A stretch of DNA of 64,000 nucleotides from Rheum nobile (GCA_027886185.1 WOAB01000476.1:3844001-3908000), one strand, 5' to 3'; positions 29,999 through 40,890 are shown, counted from the stretch's first letter. The notes: a model not told the origin generated them from the letters alone. Translations and numbers: made by a program.

Positions 29999-31300
29999 AT
30001 GAAAGCAAGAATGATCACCGGGAGAACTACGAGGAGTTCAGCGGCGGAGGACGCCCGAAGGGCTGAGATGGATCAAGCCCTAGAGCGTCAGCGTCTGGAA
30101 TTTGAAGTGATCTTGGCGGATAAGGAGACGCAGGTTCGTGTGGCCAGGGGAGAGGCGGCCGAGGCTCGACGGCTACTCGACAAGGCAAGGGACAAGCGTC
30201 CAACGGAAGAGCATGAAACTAATGGCGGTATGGGACGTCTGTGAAGTGTGATTGAGGCCAACACGACTCGCGAGCGGACCAACCCCAGGGTTGTGAGTGG
30301 CGGGCGTTCCGATCCTGTTGCTAGGGCTGTGAGTTTCGAGCAAGACCGTCACCGAGGGAGAAGCCTGGACGGAAGCATGCTGAGGACGGCTTCGTCTTCA
30401 TCTCGGCATGATCCACTCCAGAGTGGGAGGCGAGGTGAGCCGCGCGAGGCTGGGGCAGATCAGAACCACCGCGCGCGTACCCGACGTTCTCGGTCCACTC
30501 CTGTACGCATGCATTGGGAAAGGGAAGGAAGCGTCGAGTCTGGATGAATTCGAGGCCGGGACATCGAGAGGTTCCGGGATATGGAAAAGCGTTTGATGCG
30601 CTTGCTTGACAATCAGGGAGAATCTTTGATCAACGCTCAAGAGCAAGCAGAGAAGAAGCTTGCTCGAATGACTTCTACACCGTTCGTGAAGCAAATCAGG
30701 GACCAACATCCCCCAGCTAAGTTTTCTACCCCTTCCTTTGAACTATATGATGGGAAGTCGGATCCCGTTAGTCACATAGCTATGTTTTCTCACAAGATGG
30801 CTTTGTGGATTGCGAATGATGCCCTGATGTGTAAAATGTTCCCTGCAAGCTTAGGTAAAATCACAGCAAAGTGGTTCCACACCCTGAAATCTGATTCAAT
30901 TTACTCGTGGGACCAGTTGGCCAAGAAGTTCGTGTCTCATTTTATTGCTAACAGCCGGGAGGCCCCGTCAGTTGATTCTTTGTACGCTTTAAAGATGCGT
31001 CGAGATGAAGGGCTGAGACAATTTGCCGCAAGGTTTATGGAGTGTTATTCAGACATCGATGATTATGATGAGAGATCAGCCGTGGGTGCTTTTAGGCTCT
31101 CTCTAGCCCATGAAAATAAGCTTAGGGAAAGCCTGACATTGAGACAACCTGCAAGCATGATGGAGCTGCACGAGCGTCTAAGGCAGTATATGAAGCTTGA
31201 GGACGATACTAAGATGTCTCTCTCTCCCACCAGAAAGCAAGGGGAGAGGGGTGATGCCCAGGAATCCAGGGTCCGACCTCCACACGGACGGGCCCCCATG
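29999..31300 (+). pseudogene. Tat family 2 gag, element E2
   Basis: ATG at 29999. Nearly the same protein as the E1 gag, with stops at 30241 (TGA, where E1 has CGA) and 30545 (TGA, where E1 has CGA). The capsid part is open from about 30548 to 31280 (FELYDGKSDPVSHIAMF, WFHTLKSDSIYSWDQL) and keeps the Lys-Gln-Gly-Glu-Arg-Gly segment lost in E1. Shortly after VRPPHG (about 31288) homology to the gag-pol ORF stops. Protease and all of pol are missing. Confidence 0.85.
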
Positions 31301-31551
31301 GCTGACTGTTGTCCTTGTAGGAGGTGGTGGTGATGCAACTGTTATATCCCTTGTCGATGCAGGTGTAGGTGCCACTCCTGTAGTTGTTGCGGCCAAGAAG
31401 TAAGAAGGTCAAATGGTAGCTGCTGTAGCCCCAGTCGCCGCAAGTGAAGGTGTTGCTCCTGTAGCTTATTTGTTAGAAGTAAGCAAACAAACCAAAGATC
31501 CAATGGGAAGTGACGGCAAACATGATAGCCTCGAAAGTCCGAGCGGCAAAT
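31301..31551 (+). other. Unassigned sequence between E2 gag and its 3' LTR
   Basis: Does not match E1 or any other part of the window. One frame reads GGGDATVISLVDAGVG, ATPVVVAAKK, stop, then VAAVAPVAASEGVAPVAYLL: low-complexity Ala/Val/Gly with an internal imperfect duplication (GTWGCTCCTGTAG near 31372 and 31452). It could be host sequence captured during element replication or a diverged untranslated region. Only the last ~25 bp (TCGAAAGTCCGAGCGGC) belong to the normal LTR-proximal region. Confidence 0.45.
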
Positions 31552-31915
31552 TGATGGATAAAATATTTTGCCCTTGGTTTTGTGCCCATGGTTTTGCTAG
31601 CCCATGGTTTTTGCCCTTGGTTTTGTGCCCATGGTTTTGCTAGCCCATGGTTTTGTGCCCATGGTTTTGCTAGCCCATGGTTTTGTGCCCATGGTTTTGC
31701 TAGCCCATGGTTTTGTGCCCATGGTTTGCCAACATATTGCACTATATATATGTGTCTTCATGAATCATTATTTGGACGCATATTAGCATATTTCAATTTA
31801 AGTGCAATAATAAAATAAGGGGAGATTAGAAGGCGGAAGATCGGATTCTCATTTTTCAAGGTGATTATTCTTCAAGTCGAGTTTATTAATTGTAGTACGA
31901 AAAATCTCTACTACA
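31552..31915 (+). repeat. Family 2 LTR, third copy (364 bp)
   Basis: TGATGGATA start, nine CCCATGG cores, TATA-like CACTATATATATG near 31741, end CTCTACTACA at 31915. Nothing like a 5-bp TSD matches the outer flank of the LTR at 23531. Confidence 0.85.
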
Positions 31916-32376
31916 TAAACACTATAAATTGATCATTCACTTTAGTTCTGAATGAGTTTCATTTTCCATTTATAAATAAAACTAGTGTATCTACCTTGTA
32001 CGGGGATAGCTGCCAATTTGTATTTACTATAAATAGCATATTTTCATACCTCGTATCTTATATGGAAGTAACGTCAAGTTGTTTTTAAGTAATTGGATAG
32101 TGGTATTGAAAACAAAAATTCTAGTAAAAGTAAGAAATAGTTTTGAAAAAATAAGACTTATTTGTCAAAATTCTTAAAACAGACGGTTTAATAAATAACT
32201 TTTTTTTATATTTCTTATAAGAGGTTATAAATTATTATAATGATTGATTATTTGTGTTTTTTTTTCAATCATATATCTTATAATGTATAACACTTACGGG
32301 TGGTTAATTAAGGAACTGAATACTTTTACATCTAGATATATTAATAAACCTAAAGTTGTCTTAAACACATAAATTG
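31916..32376. other. AT-rich stretch without recognised feature
   Basis: No long ORF and no repeat shared with the rest of the window. It is the left flank of the Sirevirus at 32382 and may be host intergenic DNA. Confidence 0.5.
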
Positions 32377-32381
32377 GATAC

Positions 32382-33317
32382 TGTTGGATCGTTAGAGTTA
32401 CGTCTGAGGGAACAAAAGCTTTGTTCCCACAGAAGGCACATCAGATTAAAATAGCAAGAAAGATAACAGAACGAACTCACGATATATAGTGGAAACCCTG
32501 ATTGGCAAAACTAGCTTCTCAAGGAAAAACCACTACCTTCAAGCTTCCGCTTGAGAGGATTTTGAAGTGTGTACTTGTCTTATTGATTTTTTGTTCAATT
32601 ACACTTGTAGCATGGACTCCAAAACACTAGACTTCCCACCTAGATTCGAAGATCACTCCTACAACGATGAATCCGAACTCAACCCTCAAAGACTCACAAA
32701 CACTTCACTCTTTTTTTCTTCTCAACTGAACGCTCTCTTTTCTACTTTTTCTTCTGCGTCGTTCGAAGTCGTCTACAGAATTGAATCCACATTTTTCCTT
32801 AAATACAACTTCGGCTTAAACCCTAATTGACACAAAATTAGGAAATACTAGAATCGGATTACAAAGATATGATTTTGTTTTGAAGATAAGATATCACAAC
32901 CGGTTATATTAATTAAGGAAGGAGTTCCTTAATTAATCCAACCTATTGTATAACGTTCTTCTCTCTCCAATCGCCTTATCTTAGGAAAGATTCCTAGGAT
33001 CAACACGAGCGGGTTTTCTCTCTCCATATCTTCGCACAATCCGGCTTGATCCTTGGAGCCGAAGTCTTCATCCTCTACCGCGTGGCTTCTTGGTTTGTTT
33101 CCTTAACTCAGCACGCTGGATGACTTCTTTCCTTTTGCAGCCTTGATCTGGTCCGTCACTTCAGTTCCTTGAGAGGTAACAAAGCGCTAAGCAAGCCTTT
33201 GTTCCCTCTGAGATCCTGTGTTGTAAAGCTCCCTAGGATAACTCTTCTTGTTCCTGAAACACTTGGTACACATATTAGTTGAGTGTTGGTAACCATCAAA
33301 ACCTAAGGAATTCAACA
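32382..33317 (-). repeat. 3' LTR of Sirevirus E3
   Basis: 936 bp, TG...CA on the plus strand, directly followed by the pyrimidine-rich complement of a polypurine tract. Short ORFs inside (for example 32567-32830) recur in the other LTR but have no recognisable domain. Confidence 0.9.
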
Positions 33318-33500
33318 AATTCCCCCTTTTTGATGGTGACAAACACCCTTAACAATGAAGCATATACCAACTAGAACAAGACAAAACTGACAAGAAAGAT
33401 TCCCACTAAAAACACTGTTAGTTCCCCCTTAGTTCAACAATACGTTTTACCTGTTCTGTTCCCCCTTAGACAATGCTACCTGTCATTTTCCCCCTTTTGG
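33318..33500 (-). promoter_or_regulatory. Multiple polypurine tracts of Sirevirus E3
   Basis: The minus strand carries four AAGGGGG-type tracts, complementary to CCCCCTT at about 33322, 33424, 33461 and 33489. The one next to the LTR reads CACCATCAAAAAGGGGGAA, a form I recognise from plant Sireviruses. Repeated tracts in this position are characteristic of that lineage; the LTR-proximal one is the expected plus-strand primer. Confidence 0.75.
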
Positions 33501-33736
33501 CATAATCAAAAACACAGTAAAGAGTTAGAGAAGAAAGATCAATGCCAGATAAACAAAAAACCCCTTGTCATTAATAAAAAAAAACTTAAACAACATGCAA
33601 AGACAGCCAAAACATGCAAAACATCTAAACACAGTCATTAAGCCACACAGGGCACACAAGTCAGAGAGAAATAAAAACAACTAAGGAGGATAGATGAGCA
33701 AGGGAACAAAGGAGTGGGTGGATGGCAGGTAAACGG

Positions 33737-35383
33737 TTAGGCATCACTATGACCAGCCGATGGAGCTGATACGTGATGGGAGAGAAGCGCGCGTACGTCT
33801 GCCAAGAGAAGCGTCTGCTGAGCAGCCAAATCCTGCACTGCCTGACAAAGACTTCTTAGATCCTTCCCCAGAGATGATTTCTCATTCAGTTCCCCCTCAG
33901 AACTGTCCGCCTCAGAATCTTCCATAGTCTTAGAAACAGCCGGAACACTATCCAGTTTCACCCAGCCTTCGTCACCTTGAAGAACAAACTTCATCTTGTG
34001 TAGATTACTGACATCGAAGGGGCGAGAGAAGACACTCGATTCCGCCGAGGAGTTGTAGACTTTATGGTACTCAAGAATCTTTTTGACAACTCGAGGGAAC
34101 GGAAGAGCGTGCTGGTCTGTGTTCCTAGCATGGGACATGTGCTGCATCATAATCCTGGGGAGGCAAATGGGTTCCTTCTTCAATAGCGTAGATAGGAGGA
34201 CAATATCCAAAATTAGCAGTCGGTTCCTTTTCTGTCCCCTGGGCGTGATGTTGCTAATCAAGAAGTGGTATAATACTTTGTTGACGGCAGACATCTCAGA
34301 TATGTCAAGATCACCACTTCCCAAAGCATTCTCAATGCCAGCCACTGCCCACACTGCTTCAGAATATGGAAAATCCTTAGGCCATCTTCCTTTTGGGTAC
34401 TCGCCATACCCCTCATGTGGGACTCCCAAGGCTACTCCCAACTCAATGCTTGAAAACAGATGTACCTTCCCTCCAAGCTTGTAGCTCCCCAGAACGGCGT
34501 GGGGTCTGACTTCCATCACATAAGACGAATAGAACTCCCTTATCAAGTCCTCATCCACTCCTTCTTCTTCCACGAACAGCCGACTCCACTTTTGAGCATC
34601 CAGTACTGCATACACCTCCTCCAGATAATTCTCCTTAAGGAACTCCGGGTCCACCAGCAATTCTTTTACCACGGACTTATGGCTCATGCTTTTGACTTCA
34701 TCAGCCGCCACCTTTCCTTTGGCCTTGGCGGGCTGACGACGTTGACTTTTGCGGAGAGGACCAACAAAGACCTTGGCTTTCTTTGCTTTGTTCCCAGTGA
34801 GGGGTTCTGACTCCTCGTCAGAACTGACTGTGATATCCTTCTCGGACTTCTTCTGAGAGTGGGTCTTCCTCTTAGAGGAGTATGCAGTCTTTATCCTTCC
34901 AGATGACTTTAGAGAAATAAGTGGTTCCTCCTCATCTTCTTCTTCAACCAATTCCTTGGCGAGACACCTTATAACTCCCTGAATCTTCTCATTCACAGCC
35001 ACGTGCTCCTCAGTGGTGACTGGAGTGGTCTCTCTAGGTAACTCATTTATCTCCTCTTCAATGGGGTCAGGATGGGTTGGAGAGGAATAAACCTCCTCTC
35101 TTTCAGTAGAGGATATGGCAGTGGGAACGGCCGGGGAGATTTTAGGGTTAGGGTTTTGTGGAGTGGGTTCTGTGTTTGGGGCGATTGGGGCTATGTAGGG
35201 GACCATGGCGAGTTGGTCCTGGGTTGGTGATGGTGGAGGGATAACTTTGGTGGTCGCTGGGGTGGTGGAGGAGGAAGGTAGGGACTGGGTAATGGCGGCG
35301 AGGAGAGCGGGGTTTGTCCCCATGGAGGACAGTTTGGCAAGGAGGTTTTGGAGGTCTTGGGCAAGGTTAGTGTTTGAGGCCAT
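33737..35383 (-). CDS. Sirevirus ORF2 (env-position protein, 'putative plant transposon protein' type)
   Basis: Intact 548-codon frame starting at ATG 35383 and ending at 33737, between the polypurine tracts and the former pol. Parts in order: Pro/Thr/Ser-rich N-terminus (residues ~30-130), acidic patch with EEEDEEE (~148-154), basic stretch RKSQRRQPAKAKGK (possible nuclear signal, ~212-225), a globular core (~235-430) with DEDLIREFYSSYV, FSSIELGVALGVP and LLILDIVLLSTLLKKEPICL, and a C-terminal acidic linker plus short Leu-rich helix. No signal peptide or clear transmembrane segment is visible. The core aligns with the decayed ORF at 46521-48026 in the second Sirevirus. The function of such ORFs is unknown; they have been called env-like by position. 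Confidence 0.75.
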   Translation of the reverse strand: MASNTNLAQDLQNLLAKLSSMGTNPALLAAITQSLPSSSTTPATTKVIPPPSPTQDQLAMVPYIAPIAPNTEPTPQNPNPKISPAVPTAISSTEREEVYSSPTHPDPIEEEINELPRETTPVTTEEHVAVNEKIQGVIRCLAKELVEEEDEEEPLISLKSSGRIKTAYSSKRKTHSQKKSEKDITVSSDEESEPLTGNKAKKAKVFVGPLRKSQRRQPAKAKGKVAADEVKSMSHKSVVKELLVDPEFLKENYLEEVYAVLDAQKWSRLFVEEEGVDEDLIREFYSSYVMEVRPHAVLGSYKLGGKVHLFSSIELGVALGVPHEGYGEYPKGRWPKDFPYSEAVWAVAGIENALGSGDLDISEMSAVNKVLYHFLISNITPRGQKRNRLLILDIVLLSTLLKKEPICLPRIMMQHMSHARNTDQHALPFPRVVKKILEYHKVYNSSAESSVFSRPFDVSNLHKMKFVLQGDEGWVKLDSVPAVSKTMEDSEADSSEGELNEKSSLGKDLRSLCQAVQDLAAQQTLLLADVRALLSHHVSAPSAGHSDA

Positions 35384-36545
35384 TTTTTGTGAGAGAGAGA
35401 GAGCTGGGAAGACGAGAGGCAGAGAGGAAGAGGAAGATAACTTGAGGAAGATAAGGGAATAGTGAAGAGGAGACTTACCTGGAGACCCGAATTATATAAC
35501 CATCACAAAATCTTCCAGAAATTCCAAAGATAAAATCTGATCCTTTCAGTTTCCAAAAGATAAAAATTACAATCTTCCACTTTCCCAAAAACTTGCCAGA
35601 ATCTCGTCCAAATCCAATTGAACCAGCCGAAAGATCTCTTTCTAACTTCTTTCCATCAAATCAACCCTTAATGCACGGCGCGTCCCAACACAAGGTTTCC
35701 ATTATTACATTCTGCCATACACACGTCATCTCAGACCTGCAAGCCACAGAGGCCGAACCGTTTTCCCGCCAAAACAAAAAGTAGTAGGGTGTGATGTTGG
35801 GGGTTAGTTACCAGAGAGGGTACAAAAGACCATCACACCAAAATATATGATATTTGCGATTGATTTTTATATCATGCCTGAGGGGTCTCCAGTTGTGGAT
35901 GATTAGATGGGCTCATAGGAGACATCAAGCATGGCGGTTACGGGTGAGCTGTAGAATCAACTATCATTTGGGCTTATGATGAGGGAACAAAACATCAAGT
36001 TGATTCTTTTGGGCCGAAATAGAGCTGATTCATATGACATGTGATAACATAGATGACCATGCAAGACATTCGGTACATAAAGGAAGTAAAAGCACATAGT
36101 CAAGCTTTTCGAAAATTAATACCCAAGGAAGCTAATGCATAATAAGGCATGAAGATTCGACTTTCACAGTTTACCACGTAATCTAGCCAATCATCGAGGG
36201 AACACAACACATAGACATGTAGTTAGGGGAACAAACCAGACTTCGTATGGAACTGAATGTAGAGTTCCCCAACAGGTGTCCTAATGAGAGAAGTGGCGTT
36301 TGATTCTTTGTTCCACGAGATCCCTTATTTGACAATCTTTCTCAACACAATTATGACTTTTCTAGATGTACATGGTACCTGAAATTTTCACACAAGGAAC
36401 CAATTAGTCATTAAGTCCATATCCACATCTCCTTTACCTTCGACACCAGGCCTTTGAGTCTCAAGTATTCCATGCAGAAGTGAGGTGAGACTCGCTTTGT
36501 TCCCTGTCAAGTAACTGACCCTTGAATGAATGAAACACTAGGAAC
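35384..36545 (-). other. E3 spacer between former pol and ORF2
   Basis: No coding signal. 35930-36080 resembles 48600-48740 of the second Sirevirus (for example TCAACTATCATTTGGGCTTA against TCAATTATCATTTTGTCTTA), where it separates RNase H from ORF2. Near 36545 the gag-protease linker (LGSQELTLYVQDKVRN in frame) ends abruptly. So the deletion that removed pol runs from just before the protease to just after RNase H. Confidence 0.6.
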
Positions 36546-36555
36546 ATTCCTCACT

Positions 36556-38520
36556 TTATCCTGCACATAAAGAGTTAGTTCTTGCGAACCCAGACAAGCT
36601 TATACTTTCTGGGTTTGGGAGCAACATATCTAATCTTAGGAGGTCAACTTCTATATGCTCCCTAGTAGTACGAGCAATCTCCTCATTATGTTGCTTCAGC
36701 AGGCACTCTTGCTTGTAATGACCAGAATGCCCGCAATACCAACAGACCCTTTGACACTTCAGATCTACATACTTGCTCTGTCCTGGCCAAATTGTTTTGT
36801 TAGCAATGCTTGACTGAAAATCAATATTATTGGACTTACTGCTTTGGGATTGCTTCAGCCAAATTGCATGAGCCTTCTGTCCATGATACCAAGCCTTGCC
36901 TTCCTCAGTCGAATTAGAACAGTCTTTGCCTTTGTTCCCTCCGGCGGAACATTCCCCCTTTTCTTTTACAGACTGTTTTCCTTCGACTTTGGAGCCTTTT
37001 TTCTTAGTGTCATCAACAGGAAGCTTAGGTTGATAGCCAATTCCAAAGCGAGGTACTTCCTTCTTTTCAGGTTTCTTTTCATTCTTGGCTGCAACAAAGA
37101 CAATACCTTTTGGCTCGTCCTTTTGTTTCTCACTTAGTTTGGTTAGATCACTAGAAAGTTTTGCATTTCCTAGTTTTAACATTAAAGACTCAGCCTCGAG
37201 TGAGGAAACAGTGGACTCTAGAGACTTAATCTTTTCAGTGAGTTCTGGACACTCAGAGCATGTGTTTGAAGAGGAAGATGAACCTTTCTCAAGCGTGAGC
37301 ACTTTTTCAGCCCAAACCTGATTTTCTTCGATCAGAACTGAGATCGATTCATCTTTCTCTTCGAGTTGCTCACTGAAAAGACTACTCTTGCGAACAAGAT
37401 TCTTAATGAGAGAGATCAAGATTTCTTTAGATTTGCATTTTAAGCTTGATATAAGATCAGATTCAGTTACCTCATCGTAGATTACCTCTTCCTTTGTCTC
37501 GTTTGGAACTTCAACGGCCATTAAGCATACATCCCTGGAATGTGACGAATCTTCGTCATCTGAGTCTGATTCTCCCCAGGTGGCAACCATTGCTTGCTTC
37601 CCTTCATTTGCTGGAGGCATTCCTGCCTTCTTTTTGAAGCAGTTTCTGGCCATGTGTCCCTTGTTCTGACAGTGGTAACATTTCATGTCTCTGTTCCCTT
37701 CAGAGGAACTGGGCGAGTCTTTGTTCCGAGAACATATCTTCCTCATTGCCCTTGTGATAAGAGCAACATCTTCATTGCCATCCTCATCTTCATCGCCCAT
37801 TTGAGACAGATCAAATGCCCTTTCCACCTTCAGGGCAATGCTCTTCGCCTTCTCCTCTCCTTTCTTGTTTATCTTATGGTTATAGACAGAGGCGTTGCTT
37901 TCCAGCTTAGCAACCACCTCTTCCATAGTAAGAGTATTGACGTCTGTTTGAGAGTAGAGGGCAAGAGCAATGGCATCTCACTGAGTGTTGGGACCTTGCA
38001 TGAAGTGATGAGTCAACTTCCAGTCTGTCATTATTTCACCAAGGTACTGAAGTTGACCAACTAGCCCATGGAACCTGGAGTAGTACTCTTGAATGTGTTC
38101 ATCTTTCCCTTGAGAAACTTGGTCATACTCCTTGATCAGAGAAAGGATCTTGTTCTTCTTTGTGTCTTTATTTCCTTGATGAAGGCGCTTCAAAGCATCC
38201 CAGATCTCCTTAGCAGTTTTATAGCTCATGATTTTCTTGAGATCTGAGGGAGAAAGAGCCATGTGGAGGATCTTCTTGGCCCTGTTGTTTTTCTCCAATT
38301 TCTTCCAGTCCTCATCGGTGTAGTCGATCTTTGGTTTTGGCTTAGTCTCATCTTCATCATTCTTGATAACCAAAGGACCGACTTCTATGACTCTCCAGAT
38401 CTGTCCATCGAGGGAACATATATGGGACTCGATTTGTTCCACCCACCAATCATACTCACCGGCCTTCAGCATTGGCGGCTTCCAGAATGAATCACCGATT
38501 GCATTGCTTGACGACGACAT
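36556..38520 (-). pseudogene. Sirevirus E3 gag, one premature stop
   Basis: ATG at 38520 lies 45 bp downstream of the PBS. The capsid region has KAGEYDWWVEQIESHI, AKEIWDALKRLHQG and IQEYYSRFHGLVGQL, a copia gag pattern (UBN2 type). A TGA at 37978-37980 interrupts it after 180 codons; the same frame then runs open to 36556. The second part has a first CCHC knuckle CYHCQNKGHMARNC, an acidic stretch, a long coiled coil, and a second CCHC, CWYCGHSGHYKQEC. Two knuckles about 300 residues apart are unusual but also suit Sirevirus gag with a long C-terminal extension. Apart from the stop it is well preserved. Confidence 0.85.
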
Positions 38521-38561
38521 CTTTCCTGCAAATTCTGTAACGAAAACAATCTAGAGCACCA

Positions 38562-38575
38562 GGCTCTGATACAAA
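38562..38575 (-). promoter_or_regulatory. PBS of Sirevirus E3 (initiator tRNA-Met type)
   Basis: The minus strand reads TTTGTATCAGAGCC one base inside the LTR. TGGTATCAGAGC is the complement of the 3' end of plant initiator tRNA-Met, the usual copia primer; here one G is T. Confidence 0.85.
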
Positions 38576-38576
38576 T

Positions 38577-39512
38577 TGTTGGATCGTTAGAGTTACGTTT
38601 GAGGGAACAAAAGCTTTGTTCCCACAGAAGGCACAGCGGATTAAAATAGCAAGAAAGATAATAGAACGAACTCACGATATATAGTGGAAACCCTGATTGG
38701 CAAAACTAGCTTCTCAAGGAAAAACCACTACCTTCAAGCTTCCGCTTGAGAGGATTTTGAAGTGTGTACTTGTCTTATTGATTTCTTGTTCGATTACACT
38801 TGTAGCATGGACTCCAAAACACTAGACTTCCCACCTAGATTCGAAGATCACTCCTACAATGATGAATCCGAACTCAACCCTCAAAGACTCACAAACACTT
38901 CACTCTTTTTTTCTTCTCAACTGAACGCTCTCTTTTCTACTTTTTCTTCTGCATCGTTCGAAGTCGTCTACAGAATTGAATCCACATTTTTCCTTAAATA
39001 CAACTTCGGCTCAAACCCTAATTGACACAAAATTAGGAAATACTAGAATCGGATTACAAAGATATGATTTTGTTTTGAAGATAAGATATCACAACCGGTT
39101 ATATTAATTAAGGAAGGAGTTCCTTAATTAATCCAACCGATTGTATAACGTTCTTCTCTCTCCAATCGCCTTATCTTAGGAAAGATTCCTAGGATCAACA
39201 CGAGCGGGTTTTCTCTCTCCATATCTTCGCGCAATCCGGCTTGATCCTTGGAGCCGAAGTCTTCATCCTCTACCGCATGGCTTCTTGGTTTGTTTCCTTA
39301 ACTCAGCACGCTGGATGACTTCTTTCCTTTTGCAGCCTTGATCTGGTCCGTCACTTCAGTTCCTTGAGAGGTAACAAAGCGCTAATCAAGCCTTTGTTCC
39401 CTCTGAGATCCTGTGCTGCAAAGCTCCCTGAGATAACTCTTCTTGTCCCTGAAACACTTGGTACACATATTAGTTGAGTGTTGGTAACCATCAAAACCTA
39501 AGGAATTCAACA
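38577..39512 (-). repeat. 5' LTR of Sirevirus E3
   Basis: 936 bp, same length as the other LTR and about 98% identical by eye, with differences scattered and mostly transitions. Adjacent to the PBS, so it is the promoter-bearing LTR in the element's own direction. Confidence 0.9.
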
Positions 39513-39517
39513 GATAC

Positions 39518-40298
39518 TTATCGAAAAGGGCATCAAATTATTCATGTCTTTTTACATTACTTAGCATACCTATACTTTCAGATAAATTAGTTTGGCTACA
39601 CTGTGTGCCACCTACTAAGAAAATCCCAATATTAATTTCTTTTTGACTTTGCTGAATTTTAAATTTGTGTCCGCTTTTTCAGCAGACTTTTAAGGTTTTA
39701 TTAGACATTATTTTGTTATTTTTTAATAATAATGAAATAAACGGTTAAAAGCGGTTGTAAAGGTGGTGGAGAAGAATATAAAAAAGTGAAAGATATATAG
39801 AAATTTAGAAAAATTAAATTAAATACACGTGTCAAATAAGAAAGAAGTCAAATGACACATGCATATTGGCCAAGTGACTCAATATAACTATATATAAAAG
39901 TTAACATTTTGTCCCCATTAACTTACTTCAATTCTGCTTGTGTTTGCCCCACAATACATCTCAAACTCTAATTAGAAGACCCATACTATATTATTGGGTC
40001 AAGTACATTAACGGACTAACTCAACTCAAAATCTGATAAAAAAAACCAATAATATATTGTAACGCCGAGTACATTGACGGACAATACAACTCTAATATAT
40101 TATTGGGCCAATTTAATAAACTGACAATACAACTCAAAGTTTAATTACATATAATATATTATTGGGCCAAGTACTGACAATACAACTCAAAATGTAATTA
40201 CATATTAGCCCATAAATTATTGGACCATATAGATTGGGCCAAATGAAATCTCTTCATTTGCATATCCCATTAACATTCCTACATAGACATATGTCGTG
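39518..40298. repeat. AT-rich flank with degenerate ~60-bp repeats
   Basis: No gene. From about 39985 to 40250 the phrase ATATTATTGGGYCAAGTAC...GACAATACAACTCAAA recurs four or five times with variation. This may be intergenic DNA or an old LTR; I could not assign it. Confidence 0.5.
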
Positions 40299-40890
40299 TC
40301 ATACTCCTTTCACCAAACATTCTTCTATTTGTCTCGGCCATCCTGAGCTCTCTCGGCTTCCTTTAACCTTATGATCTTGTGGTAGAAAGTTGAAGCCATT
40401 TGGAGGAGGTTTGCTCGGAGAGTTGTGCATGCCATGGGATGGTGTCGCATATGGTGTCGGCGCCTCTTCTTGCTTCAAGATTGTCACCATGTCCATCTCC
40501 ACTTGTGTCAGCGCTTCTTGAGCATAAAGGCCTCTTTTAAGGTCTTGAAGCAACGTCTTGGCTTGCGCCCTTGTGATCACTCCTTGTGCTCGGTCAACGC
40601 CATGGTCACCTTGTTCCATGCGCGCCAACGCTCGGGTGTCAGAGCGAGTGAATGGCTTTGTGGGATTTGGCCATACTTTTCCCAACATTCTAGGTATCCC
40701 TTGAGCCTCATTCTCTTGAGTGATCTCTAACCCAAAGGGGCCTTGATTTGGAGGAGAGATGTTGAGGCCTTCCTCGTGCCCTAGTGAGATCTCCGCAACC
40801 ACCGGCGAGGGCTTGTCTTGCACTTGATGTGAGGGCCGATTCACATCATCCTCCCCCCTTGAAGAGGATTCGACCTCGAATCAACGCGGC
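40299..40890 (-). pseudogene. Chromovirus-like pol C-terminal tail, copy R1
   Basis: Minus-strand reading gives ESNPLQGGGDDVNRPSHQ, MLGKVWPNPTKPFTRSD, then GVITRAQAKTLLQDLKRG. The SNPLQxGGDD...ITRAxAK pattern is typical of the tail after integrase in several plant Ty3/gypsy groups. It follows gag directly (gag ends near 40960), so protease to integrase are deleted. Homology to copy R2 ends near 40310. Confidence 0.6.

Larger units (their letters stand above)
23531..31915 (+). mobile_element. Tandem Tat family 2 array LTR-gag-pol-LTR-gag-LTR (E1 + E2)
   Basis: Three LTRs in the same orientation enclose one integrase-less gag-pol and one gag-only unit, the middle LTR being shared. Such arrays arise by unequal recombination between LTRs. 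The lack of matching outer TSDs fits a recombinant rather than a single insertion. Confidence 0.75.
32382..39512 (-). mobile_element. Non-autonomous Sirevirus (Ty1/copia) E3, complete with LTRs and TSD
   Basis: Two 936-bp LTRs (TGTTGGATC...GAATTCAACA) bound a minus-strand element of 7131 bp. GATAC is duplicated at 32377-32381 and 39513-39517. An initiator-Met-type PBS sits inside the right LTR, and several polypurine tracts sit inside the left one. By eye the LTRs differ at about 18 positions (1.9%), so the insertion is recent relative to its neighbours. Gag and a downstream ORF2 remain; protease, integrase, RT and RNase H are gone. The repeated AAGGGGG tracts near the 3' LTR and an ORF after pol are Sirevirus traits. 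Confidence 0.9.

Noticed and set aside
32567..32830. 87-codon ORF repeated at 38762-39025
   Set aside because: It lies inside the two Sirevirus LTRs, so the conservation reflects LTR identity, not coding function.
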